NCBI RefSeq assembly: GCF_004745635.1 | Contig: NZ_SRLB01000021.1 | Location: forward strand, 54,027-118,026 | DNA from: Methylobacterium nonmethylotrophicum | GTDB taxonomy: Bacteria; Pseudomonadota; Alphaproteobacteria; Rhizobiales; Beijerinckiaceae | Reading direction: 5' to 3' | Length of the DNA stretch: 64,000 nucleotides | Shown here: positions 27,069 to 34,554 of the stretch, piece after piece | How positions within the stretch are numbered: position 1 is the first letter of the stretch | Layout: each line of letters starts with the position of its first letter | Made by a program: the position numbers and the translations under genes | Notes under the pieces: generated by a model | What the model saw: the letters and a program-made list of their open reading frames with translations, nothing else | Databases searched by the model: none | What the model was told of the DNA's origin: nothing

Positions 27069-28085
27069 ATGGCGCCCCTCGCGATCCCGCGCCTCGCCTT
27101 CCTGGTCCCGGGCAACTACGACGACGCGGACCCGCGCGCCGGGCTCGACGAGACCCTCGCCCTCTTCGCCGAGGGCGAGGCCCTCGGCTACGACGGCGCC
27201 TGGGTGCGCCAGCGCCACCTCGAGCCCGGGATCTCCTCGGCGGCGACGTTCCTGGCCGCCGCCACGCAGCGCACGCGGCGCATCGGGCTCGGCGTCGCGG
27301 TGATCCAGATGGGCTACGAGAATCCGTTCCGGCTGGCCGAGGACCTCTCCCTCGTCGACGTGCTGTCCGGGGGCCGGCTCGAGGTCGGCCTCAGCGCCGG
27401 ACCGCCGCCGCACGGGCGCCTCCTCGGCGCGCGCTTCCACGACGGCGATCCGGACGCGGTCGACACCTCGCACGACCGGGTCGGGCGGCTTGCCGCCAAC
27501 CTCGACGGCGGCTGGATCGGCGCGCCGGACGCCCGCATCACCTCGGCCGCCGGCAGCCACCGGCCCCGCCTGCGCCCTTACGCGCCGGGCCTGCGCCGGC
27601 GGCTGTGGTACGGCGCCGGATCCCTGCGCTCGGTGCGCTGGGCGGCCGAGAACGGCGTCCACCTCCTCGTCGGCAACATCAACACGGCCGAGGAATCGGA
27701 CGACTTCCTGGAGGTGCAGGCGCGCCACGTCGCGGCCTTCCGGGCGCATTGGCGCGGCGAAGGCACGCCCCGGATCGCGGTCGGCCGGGTGATTTTGCCC
27801 CTCGACGGGGCCGATCCCGCGACGCGCGAGCGCTACCGGGCCTTCGCCGCAGGCCGCCATGCCCGCACCCTCGCCCCGCAGGGCGAGCGCCGCACCCTGT
27901 TCGCGCCCGACCTCGTCGGCACCGCGGCCGAGCTGGTCGAGCGGCTGCGGGCGGACCCGATCCTGCCCTTCGCCGACACCCTGCGGCTGGAGCTGCCCTA
28001 CAACTTCGCCGCCGCCGAGTACCGCCAGATCCTCGCGGACGTCGCGGCCCGCGTCGCGCCCGCGCTCGGCTGGAGGGCGGCGTGA
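27069..28085 (+). CDS. LLM-class flavin-dependent oxidoreductase (fourth of the island)
   Basis: 338 residues. Luciferase-like features: PRLAFLVPGNYDDADPRAGL, GYDGAWVRQRHLEPGISSAA, RTRRIGLGVAVIQMGYENPF and LSLVDVLSGGRLEVGLSAG. Four bp after the second binding-protein gene, so in the same operon. It belongs to a different branch from the other three (shorter C-terminus, no NtaA signature). Likely FMN-dependent; substrate unknown but presumably an organosulfur compound given the context. Confidence 0.87.
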   Translation: MAPLAIPRLAFLVPGNYDDADPRAGLDETLALFAEGEALGYDGAWVRQRHLEPGISSAATFLAAATQRTRRIGLGVAVIQMGYENPFRLAEDLSLVDVLSGGRLEVGLSAGPPPHGRLLGARFHDGDPDAVDTSHDRVGRLAANLDGGWIGAPDARITSAAGSHRPRLRPYAPGLRRRLWYGAGSLRSVRWAAENGVHLLVGNINTAEESDDFLEVQARHVAAFRAHWRGEGTPRIAVGRVILPLDGADPATRERYRAFAAGRHARTLAPQGERRTLFAPDLVGTAAELVERLRADPILPFADTLRLELPYNFAAAEYRQILADVAARVAPALGWRAA

Positions 28086-28145
28086 CCCTGACGGCGGCGG
28101 GGTGCATCGCCGTCACGATGACCGGGTGACCGCAGGAAGACGACC

Positions 28146-29126
28146 ATGGACGCACAGGACCGTTTCGGCGCCCTGATCGGCGACATGCCGCTCCTCGAAC
28201 TCAGGCGCTTCGGCGAGCGGCGGAACCTGCGGGCCCGCATCTTCGCCAAGGTCGAGGCCCTGAACCCGGCCGGCAGCATCAAGGACCGCACCGCCTGGGG
28301 CATCGTCCGCGCCGCCGAGGCCGAGGGACGTCTGGTGCCGGGGCAGCTCCTCGTCGACCTCACCAGCGGCAATACGGGCATCGGCCTCGCGGCGCTCGCC
28401 GCCGCCCGGGGCTACCGGGCGAAGTTCTACCTGCGCGCCTCGACCAGCACCGAGAAGGTCGCGCTGATCCACCGCTACGGCGCCGAGACCGTGCCGATCG
28501 ACGATGCGGAGTTCCTGGCGCCCGGCGGCGTCGACGCGATCATCGCCCGCGTGCGGTCGGAGAACCCGGACGCATTCTACACCGACCAGCGCGCCGACCC
28601 GGCCAATCCCCGCATCCACCACGACACGACCGGCCCCGAGATCTGGCGCGACACCGACGGCGCGGTCGACGTCCTGGTCGCGGCGGTCGGCACCGGCGGC
28701 ACGATCTCGGGCACCGGCCGCTTCCTCAAGGCGCGCAAGCCGGGCCTGCGGGTCGCGGCGGTCGAGCCGGGGCCCGATTCGGTCCCGACGCCCGAGCGGC
28801 CGCAGGTCGACACCGTCGAGGGCGTGCACCGGGTCACCGGCGTGGAGCCCCGCCTGCTGCCGGCGAACTTCGACGCCGGCGTCGTCGACGCGTTCATCCC
28901 CTGCGAGACCCGCGAGGCGCGGGCGGTGGCCCGGGCGCTCGCGCGCGAGGAGGGCCTGTTCGCGGGGCCGTCCTCCGGCGCGGTCCTGCACGCCGCCGCC
29001 GTGCTCGCCGGGCGACCGGAGCATGCCGGCCAGACGATCGTGGCGATCGTCGCCGACAGCGGCGAGCGCTATCTCTCGCAGGACGACGCGATCGCGCGGC
29101 CAAGGGGCGGCCCGGGCCCGGCCTGA
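28146..29126 (+). CDS. PLP-dependent cysteine synthase family protein
   Basis: 326 residues, O-acetylserine sulfhydrylase / cystathionine-beta-synthase fold. PLP lysine in LNPAGSIKDRTAWG, SGNTGIGLAALAAARGY substrate loop, AVGTGGTISGTGRFLKARKP for cofactor phosphate binding, and the C-terminal GPSSGAVLHAA. The sequence HHDTTGPEIW is typical. At the end of the organosulfur island it could fix released sulfide into cysteine or work in the reverse direction on cysteine conjugates. CysK and CysM cannot be told apart from this alone. Confidence 0.88.
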   Translation: MDAQDRFGALIGDMPLLELRRFGERRNLRARIFAKVEALNPAGSIKDRTAWGIVRAAEAEGRLVPGQLLVDLTSGNTGIGLAALAAARGYRAKFYLRASTSTEKVALIHRYGAETVPIDDAEFLAPGGVDAIIARVRSENPDAFYTDQRADPANPRIHHDTTGPEIWRDTDGAVDVLVAAVGTGGTISGTGRFLKARKPGLRVAAVEPGPDSVPTPERPQVDTVEGVHRVTGVEPRLLPANFDAGVVDAFIPCETREARAVARALAREEGLFAGPSSGAVLHAAAVLAGRPEHAGQTIVAIVADSGERYLSQDDAIARPRGGPGPA

Positions 29127-29189
29127 GCGGGGCGGACCGCCTGATCCGCCACCGCAGGATATCCCCGGGCCTCGGACCGCGTGTCCCCC

Positions 29190-30269
29190 TTACTCGTTGT
29201 CGCCCTGGATCGCCGCGATGACCGCGTCGGTGACCTGGCGGGTCGTCGCCTTGCCGCCGAGGTCGGGGGTGTGCAGGCCCGGATCCGCGGTCACCCGCTC
29301 CACGGCGCGCATCAGCCGGTCCGCCGCCGGCGTCTCGCCGAGGTGCTCCAGCATCTGGCAGGCGGTCCAGAACGTCGCGACCGGGTTGGCGATGCCCTTG
29401 CCCGCGATGTCGAAGGCCGAGCCGTGGATCGGCTCGAACATCGACGGGAACTTGCGCTCGGGGTTGATGTTCGCGGTCGGCGCGATGCCGAGCGAGCCGG
29501 CGAGCGCCGCGGCCAGGTCCGACAGGATGTCGGCGTGGAGGTTCGTCGCCACGATGGTGTCGAGGGTCTCGGGCTTGATCACCATGCGCATCGTCATGGC
29601 GTCGACCAGCATCTTGTCCCAGGTCACGTCCGGGAATTCCTGAGCCACCTCGGCGGCGATCTCGTCCCACATCACCATGGCGTGGCGCTGGGCGTTCGAC
29701 TTCGTCACGACGGTGAGCAGCTTGCGCGGGCGGCCCTGCGCCAGCCGGAACGCGTAGCGGATGATGCGGGCGACGCCGGTGCGGGTCATCATCGAGACGT
29801 CGGTGGCGACCTCCTCCGGGTGGCCCTGGTGGACGCGGCCCCCGACGCCCGCGTACTCGCCCTCCGAGTTCTCGCGCACGATCACCCAGTCGAGCTCGGG
29901 GCCCGAGACGTGGCGCAGCGGGCTGGTGATGCCCGGCAGGATCCGGGTCGGGCGGACATTGGCGTACTGGTCGAAGGGCTGGCAGATCGCGAGCCGCAGG
30001 CCCCACAGGCTGATGTGGTCCGGCACGTCCGGCGCGCCGACCGCCCCGAAGAAGATCGCGTCGTGGTGCCGGATCTGCTCGCGGCCATCCGCCGGCATCA
30101 TCACGCCGTGCGTCTTGTAGTAGTCCGAGCCCCAGTCGAAGTGGTCGAACCGGAACCGGAACGTGCCCGTCTTCTCGGCGAGCGCGTTCAGCACCTCGAT
30201 GCCGGCGGCGATGACCTCGATGCCGATGCCGTCGGCCGGAATGGCGGCGATCCTGTAGGTCTTGGTCAT
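29190..30269 (-). CDS. ttuC: Tartrate/D-malate dehydrogenase (isopropylmalate-dehydrogenase family)
   Basis: 359 residues. NAD- and metal-dependent beta-decarboxylating dehydrogenase. Seen: RIAAIPADGIGIEVIAAGIE, GAVGAPDVPDHISLWGLRL, VIVRENSEGEYAGVGGRVHQ, VTKSNAQRHAMVMWDE, and EPIHGSAFDIAGKGIANPVA. The WGLRL and ENSEGEY patterns fit tartrate dehydrogenase TtuC/YeaU rather than LeuB. Forty-four bp downstream of an MFS transporter gene and governed by the divergent GntR gene, it forms a hydroxy-dicarboxylate uptake and oxidation unit. Confidence 0.9.
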   Translation of the reverse strand: MTKTYRIAAIPADGIGIEVIAAGIEVLNALAEKTGTFRFRFDHFDWGSDYYKTHGVMMPADGREQIRHHDAIFFGAVGAPDVPDHISLWGLRLAICQPFDQYANVRPTRILPGITSPLRHVSGPELDWVIVRENSEGEYAGVGGRVHQGHPEEVATDVSMMTRTGVARIIRYAFRLAQGRPRKLLTVVTKSNAQRHAMVMWDEIAAEVAQEFPDVTWDKMLVDAMTMRMVIKPETLDTIVATNLHADILSDLAAALAGSLGIAPTANINPERKFPSMFEPIHGSAFDIAGKGIANPVATFWTACQMLEHLGETPAADRLMRAVERVTADPGLHTPDLGGKATTRQVTDAVIAAIQGDNE

Positions 30270-30313
30270 GACGGGTCTCCGGATGCGATGAGGGAGAGCA
30301 AAGGACCGGGAGG

Positions 30314-31612
30314 TCAGTGGGCGGCGACGCCGGCCGTCCCGGTGCGCCGCCCGGCGCGGGCGACGATCAGCGTGACGACCGCCGAGAGGAGGAGCAGCCC
30401 GGCGACGAAGACGAGACCGCCGGTGAAGCTGCCGGTCCGGTCCTTGATCCAGCCGATCGCCCAGGGCCCGACGAAGCCGCCGAGATTGCCGATCGCGTTG
30501 ATGGTGGCGATGCCCACCGCCGCGGCCGAGCCGGACAGGAACATCGTCGGCATCGCCCAGAGCGGCGGCTTCGCCGCGCTGATGCCGATATTGACCAGGC
30601 TGAGCGCGGCGACCACCGCCACGGTCGAGGCCGCGCCGCCGGCGAGCAGCAGGCCCAGGGAGGCGACGAGGCAGGCGATCGCGACGTGCCAGGTGCGCTC
30701 GCCGGTCCCGTCCGAGTGCCGCGCCCACAGGATCATCGCGACGACGGCGAGCGTCGGCGGCACGCCGTTGAGGAAGCCGACCGCCATCGTGGAGAGGCCG
30801 AAGCCCTTGATGATCTGGGGCGCCCAGATGCCCAGGGTGTAGAGGCCGGCCGAGGTGCCGAAATAGACCAGAGCCAGCGCCAGGACGCGCAGGTCCGACA
30901 GGCCCGCCACGATGCCGTGCCGGGCGGTCGCCGTCCTGCCGGCGCGCTCCCGGGTCATCTCGGCGACGAGCCAGGCGCGCTGGTCGTCGGCGAGCCACTG
31001 CGCCATCTCGGGCCGGTCGGTCATGTAGACCAGCACGACGAGGCCGAGCACGACGGCCGGGGCCGCCTCGATGAGGAACATCCACTGCCAGCCGTGCAGG
31101 CCGAGGATGCCGTCCATCCCGAGCAGCGCGCTCGAGATCGGCGAGCCGAGCACCACCGAGATCGGGGCCGCCGCCATGAACAGCGAGACGACGCCGGCGC
31201 GGTAGCGGGCCGGGAACCAGTAGCCCAGGTAGAGGATGATGCCCGGGAAGAAGCCGGCCTCCGCCGCGCCGAGCAGGAAGCGCAGGGCATAGAAGCTGTA
31301 CTCGCCCTTCACGAAGGCGAAGGCGCCCGAGATGATGCCCCAGGTGATCATCACCCGGGCGATCCACAGCCGGGCGCCGACCTTGTCGAGGATGATGTTC
31401 GACGGCACCTCGAACAGGAAGTAGCCGAAGAAGAAGATGCCGGCGCCGAAGCCGAAGACGGCCGAGGAGAAGCCGAGATCCTTGTTCATCGTCAGCGCCG
31501 CGAAGCCGATGTTCACGCGGTCGATGAAGGCGATGAAGTAGAGCAGGCAGATGAAGGGGACCAGGCGCCATGCGACGCGGCGCATGGTGGCCTGCTCGAG
31601 CGAGCGGTCCAT
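30314..31612 (-). CDS. MFS transporter of the tartrate/phthalate (ACS) type
   Basis: 432 residues with about 12 membrane segments. Opens MDRSLEQATMRRVAWRLVPF, then LLYFIAFIDRVNIGFAAL, the ACS-family signature, and the loop motif VPSNIILDKVGARLWIARVM. Start at the ATG at 31612, preceded by a strong AGGAGG at a suitable distance. Co-oriented with the dehydrogenase gene, it probably imports tartrate, malate or a similar organic acid with protons (TtuB-like). Confidence 0.9.
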   Translation of the reverse strand: MDRSLEQATMRRVAWRLVPFICLLYFIAFIDRVNIGFAALTMNKDLGFSSAVFGFGAGIFFFGYFLFEVPSNIILDKVGARLWIARVMITWGIISGAFAFVKGEYSFYALRFLLGAAEAGFFPGIILYLGYWFPARYRAGVVSLFMAAAPISVVLGSPISSALLGMDGILGLHGWQWMFLIEAAPAVVLGLVVLVYMTDRPEMAQWLADDQRAWLVAEMTRERAGRTATARHGIVAGLSDLRVLALALVYFGTSAGLYTLGIWAPQIIKGFGLSTMAVGFLNGVPPTLAVVAMILWARHSDGTGERTWHVAIACLVASLGLLLAGGAASTVAVVAALSLVNIGISAAKPPLWAMPTMFLSGSAAAVGIATINAIGNLGGFVGPWAIGWIKDRTGSFTGGLVFVAGLLLLSAVVTLIVARAGRRTGTAGVAAH

Positions 31613-31660
31613 CGTTTCCTCCTGGTGAGCCGCCTGCACCGCGCGCCAGCTATCGTGCCA

Positions 31661-31739
31661 ACTTCCATGCAAGCTCGCATGCGGTATGTCATCACGGCGG
31701 AGGGCCGTCAACCGTTCCGTTGCAACTTGCATGGAAGCT
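31661..31739. promoter_or_regulatory. Paired GntR operators in the divergent MFS/regulator gap
   Basis: CTTCCATGCAAG at 31662-31673 and its reverse complement CTTGCATGGAAG at 31726-31737. Each is itself an imperfect palindrome and both extend by further matching bases (AGCT). Centre-to-centre spacing is 64 bp, close to six helical turns. The location between the transporter and a GntR/FCD gene makes this a very likely autoregulatory operator pair, possibly looping. Confidence 0.6.
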
Positions 31740-31777
31740 GGTAATCCGGATGCGGATGGGAGGCGGGGGCGAGAGAG

Positions 31778-32482
31778 ATGGCGCGGGCGAAACCGGCACG
31801 ACCAGACGCCGGCGAGCGGCGTCCCTCGCTCGTCGACGACGCCTACGCGGCCATGAAGCTGGCGATCCGGAACTCGGATTTCGCGCCCGGCTACCAGGCC
31901 TCCGAGCAGGAGATCGCGCTCCGGCTCGGCATGAGCCGCACGCCGGTGCACGAGGCGGCGATCCGGCTGCAGGAGGATGGGCTGGTGCGGGTGCTGCCGC
32001 GGCGCGGCATCCTGATCTGTGCGATCGCGCCGGAGGACATGCGCGAGATCTACGACGTGATCATCGCGCTGGAGGGGCAGGCGGCCGAGCGGGTCGCCGG
32101 GCTGCCGGAGCCGGAGCGGCTGCGGGCCGCCGACGCGCTCGCGGCGCATGCCGAAGCGATGGCCGCCGCGCAGGCCGCCGGCGACCTCCCGGCCTGGGGG
32201 CTCGCCGACGAGGGCTTCCACCGGACCCTGGTGGAAGAAGCCGGCAACGGGCGCCTGATCCGGATCATGCAGACCATCAACGACCAGTCGCACCGCGCCA
32301 GGATGCTGACGCTGAGGCTGCGCCGGGAACTCGACGCCTCCGTGACCGAGCACCGCCGCATCATCGACGCCATCCGGGAGGCGGACGGGCCCGGCGCACA
32401 CCGGCACGCCCGCGAGCACCGGATCCGTGCGCGCGACACCCTGCTGCCGCTGCTGAACGATTTCGGCCTCAGGCACCTGTAG
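31778..32482 (+). CDS. GntR-family transcriptional regulator, FCD (FadR) subfamily
   Basis: 234 residues. Winged helix near residues 20-80 (LVDDAYAAMKLAIRNSDFAP, ASEQEIALRLGMSRTPVHEA, LVRVLPRRGILI), then an all-helical FCD ligand domain with the metal-binding His pattern (FHRTLVEEAGN, TEHRRIIDAI, HRHAREHR). FCD regulators usually sense organic acids and release DNA upon binding. Divergent from the transporter/dehydrogenase pair with two operator-like sites between them. Confidence 0.9.
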   Translation: MARAKPARPDAGERRPSLVDDAYAAMKLAIRNSDFAPGYQASEQEIALRLGMSRTPVHEAAIRLQEDGLVRVLPRRGILICAIAPEDMREIYDVIIALEGQAAERVAGLPEPERLRAADALAAHAEAMAAAQAAGDLPAWGLADEGFHRTLVEEAGNGRLIRIMQTINDQSHRARMLTLRLRRELDASVTEHRRIIDAIREADGPGAHRHAREHRIRARDTLLPLLNDFGLRHL

Positions 32483-32634
32483 GGGCGGGGCGCACGCGGC
32501 CGGTCGGTCCAGGCCGGCACGCCGCGGCGACCCGGTCGAGGGCGTGCGCGGCATGGCCGAGGCGCCGCTGCGGGACGGAGGGCCGGGCGCGTGGCCGCGG
32601 ATCCGCCCTCGCAGGCGCATGCCGGTCCCGATCG

Positions 32635-32672
32635 CCGGCGAGGAAGCCCACCCGGACGGGTTCCCTCGCCGG
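32635..32672. terminator. Bidirectional hairpin between the GntR and DUF1236 genes
   Basis: CCGGCGAGG (32635-32643) pairs with CCTCGCCGG (32664-32672), and the stem can extend inward with a bulge. It lies 13 bases beyond the stop of the minus-strand DUF1236 gene and 150 bp after the plus-strand regulator gene. On the plus strand the hairpin is followed by CCTTCCCTTTCTC. It probably serves both convergent genes. Confidence 0.5.
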
Positions 32673-32684
32673 GCCTTCCCTTTC

Positions 32685-33104
32685 TCAGTCGATGACCTCG
32701 ACGATCCGCCGGGTGCGGGGCTCGACCAGGACGGGACGCTCGTTGACCACGGTGTACCGGTAGCCCGGCCTCACCTGGTACTCGCTCGGGACGTCGTAGT
32801 AGGTGACGCCGTCTTCCGGCAGGGTCGCGCCGACGGCCAGGCGGCCATCATAGGTGTAGGACCGGACGCCCCGCTCGCGGACGTAGCTGCGGAAGCGCGG
32901 GCGGTCGTCGACGCCCAGGATGCCGCCGACGGTGCCGGTCGCGGCGCCGACGGCGCCGCCGACGACCGCACCGACCGGTCCGGCCGCGGCCGCACCCGTC
33001 TCGGCCCCCTCCTGGGCGCCGCGGATCGTGCCCTGGGCCTGCGCGGCCAGCGGCAGACCGAGCAGCGCGGCGGTCAGGCTCGCGAGAAGAAGCTTGCTCG
33101 TCAT
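32685..33104 (-). CDS. DUF1236 domain-containing secreted protein
   Basis: 139 residues from the ATG at 33104, chosen over the ATG at 33113 because GGAAGG lies 9 bases before the former but directly abuts the latter. Signal peptide MTSKLLLASLTAALLGLPLA, cleaved at AQA. A Gly/Ala-rich segment (~25-60, glycine-zipper-like GAVVGGAVGAATGTVGG) precedes the DUF1236 C-terminus (YYDVPSEYQVRPGYRYTVVN, then RPVLVEPRTRRIVEVI). Periplasmic or outer-membrane associated; function unknown. Such proteins are common in Rhizobiales. Confidence 0.82.
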   Translation of the reverse strand: MTSKLLLASLTAALLGLPLAAQAQGTIRGAQEGAETGAAAAGPVGAVVGGAVGAATGTVGGILGVDDRPRFRSYVRERGVRSYTYDGRLAVGATLPEDGVTYYDVPSEYQVRPGYRYTVVNERPVLVEPRTRRIVEVID

Positions 33105-33149
33105 CGAATCCATCCTTCCGTCAGGCTGCCGGCGATGATCGCCCGGCGC

Positions 33150-33395
33150 TCAGTTGCAACCTTCCTTGTGGACGGTCTTGGAGTTGCCCATGCCGTCCTC
33201 CTTGTGGACGGTCTTGGAGCCGCAATCGACGCTGCCGGTCGTGACCTCGCGGTGCTCGACGACCCCTTCGCGGCGCTCGACCGAGACGGCAGGACCGCTG
33301 TCGCGGCGGATCACCGTCGTGTCCTGGGCCATCGCGCCTCCCGAGAGACCCGAGAGGGCGGCGGCGGCGATAGCGATTGCCAGGATGGTACGCAT
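33150..33395 (-). CDS. Small secreted protein with duplicated SKTVHKE motif
   Basis: 81 residues with signal peptide MRTILAIAIAAAALSGLSGG ending AMAQ. The mature part has a basic/acidic stretch (VSVERREGVVEHREVTTGSV) and ends with two copies of a 12-residue repeat: CGSKTVHKEDGMGNSKTVHK then EGC. The DNA of the repeat is nearly perfect (33163-33183 equals 33199-33219). Two Cys flank the repeat and could pair. GGAGG precedes the start. Forty-five bp upstream of the DUF1236 gene in the same direction. Function unknown. Confidence 0.7.
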   Translation of the reverse strand: MRTILAIAIAAAALSGLSGGAMAQDTTVIRRDSGPAVSVERREGVVEHREVTTGSVDCGSKTVHKEDGMGNSKTVHKEGCN

Positions 33396-34554
33396 GTCGT
33401 GATGCCTCCAGATGGAAGTTTCATGTGCAGTTCGGAGATTGAAATGCACATCATCGCGCCCGGTTCCACATAATTTTTTCAGTACCGAAGAACATGTCTG
33501 AGGTAATGCGGAAATATATATGTAAGATCTTGTGGTCGGTCGCGCACCCGGATCGCTCCGGCGCGCGGACACGCCCGGACCATCGGATTCATCAGTCCGG
33601 CACGCCGGATGCGCAGGAACGATGATCCCCGCGAAACGGTTGCACATCGGGCTTCCTACGCGGGAGCGTCAGGCTCCCGACACGGGAGACACGCGCTCGG
33701 GCGTGCGGTCGCGGGCCCGTGACGGCCGCCCGGCGGGTTCGCGGACGAAGTGACACCGGATATCCGGGACGGGCCGCCTGTGCTGGCGGCCACCACCGAA
33801 CGCGAGGCCGCGGTGATGGCGGACTCCGTGATGAGACGCCTCATGATATCCTGGCGCCTTCGCATCCGGGCGCCGGCTTATGCCGAGGTGTGCAGGCTGT
33901 GAATTGCGAGAGTCTTGCGAGCCTTGCAGGGGTAGATCTTGTCGCGCATTTTTCGTTAACAGGCCGCACTGACTGGTGGAATTATTTCTTATTATCAAAT
34001 GATCGCATGCTCATGCGAGTGTCATGATCGACAACGCGCAACAAATTTGCTCGTTCAAAGAATCGTCCCAATAAGACCCGTAATTTCACTGGCGTAATCG
34101 TCGCCCATTTGTTCGAGTTCGTGAGGCCGCTGCCTGGAATCATCGCTCCGACCCGCCGCGAGAGCCAAACGCCAGCAGACTTCAGCCATTGATCGAATAA
34201 ACTCATCGAAACAAAGACGAAAACGTCTTTCTCTCTGCGTAAATGCAATAAGAAACTCAGCGTAAGCGCATTCAAAAAGGTTTGGGAGAAACAGGCGCTC
34301 GGAAATGCGAAATGAGAGGCGGGGAAGATCGGGCCAAGACGGGAGCGAGGCTTTGCGACGTTGATCCGGAGCCGCGTTATAACCACGCGTTACCCTGAGG
34401 TGAGCTTGCTTGTTGCGGTGTGCCCCCTTACCAGCACGGGTCGCCGCCCGCCGAAGGGCTACGATCGGCACCGGACCCGTCGGATTTCGGCGAGGCCCAT
34501 GGACCGATGTGCCCGCCGGCGCGGCAGGCTTTCGTCGCCCGCAAGGTTGTCCGT
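33396..34554. other. 1.16-kb region of reduced GC between secreted-protein and kinase genes
   Basis: GC content drops visibly at 33420-33530 and again at 33900-34400. A plus-strand frame of 50 codons (33750-33902) and a minus-strand frame (34055-34471, listed separately) are the only candidates. A GGGAGCGTCAGGCTCCC hairpin lies at 33662-33678. The rest shows no recognised element. It may hold the promoter of the large kinase gene at its right end or be the scar of an old insertion. Confidence 0.4.
34055..34471 (-). CDS. Hypothetical protein in the low-GC segment
   Basis: Up to 138 codons from a GTG at 34471; the true start may be further in. The C-terminal two-thirds looks protein-like (LSFRISERLFLPNLFECAYA, RERRFRLCFDEFIRSMAEVC, ELEQMGDDYASEITGLIGTI), amphipathic and of balanced composition. 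The first 45 residues are basic and less convincing. No family recognised, no ribosome site seen. A competing minus-strand frame (33982-34386) covers the same bases and looks less protein-like. Confidence 0.3.
   Translation of the reverse strand: MPIVALRRAATRAGKGAHRNKQAHLRVTRGYNAAPDQRRKASLPSWPDLPRLSFRISERLFLPNLFECAYAEFLIAFTQRERRFRLCFDEFIRSMAEVCWRLALAAGRSDDSRQRPHELEQMGDDYASEITGLIGTIL

Noticed and set aside
17845..29126. Dibenzothiophene desulfurisation (dsz) operon
   Set aside because: The enzymes share the LLM superfamily, but there is no DszB-type desulfinase and the acetyltransferases and cystine-type transporter point to amino-acid thioethers.
33982..34386. 134-codon minus-strand frame in the low-GC pocket
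   Set aside because: Overlaps the better frame at 34055-34471 in another phase and looks less protein-like; at most one of the two can be real.
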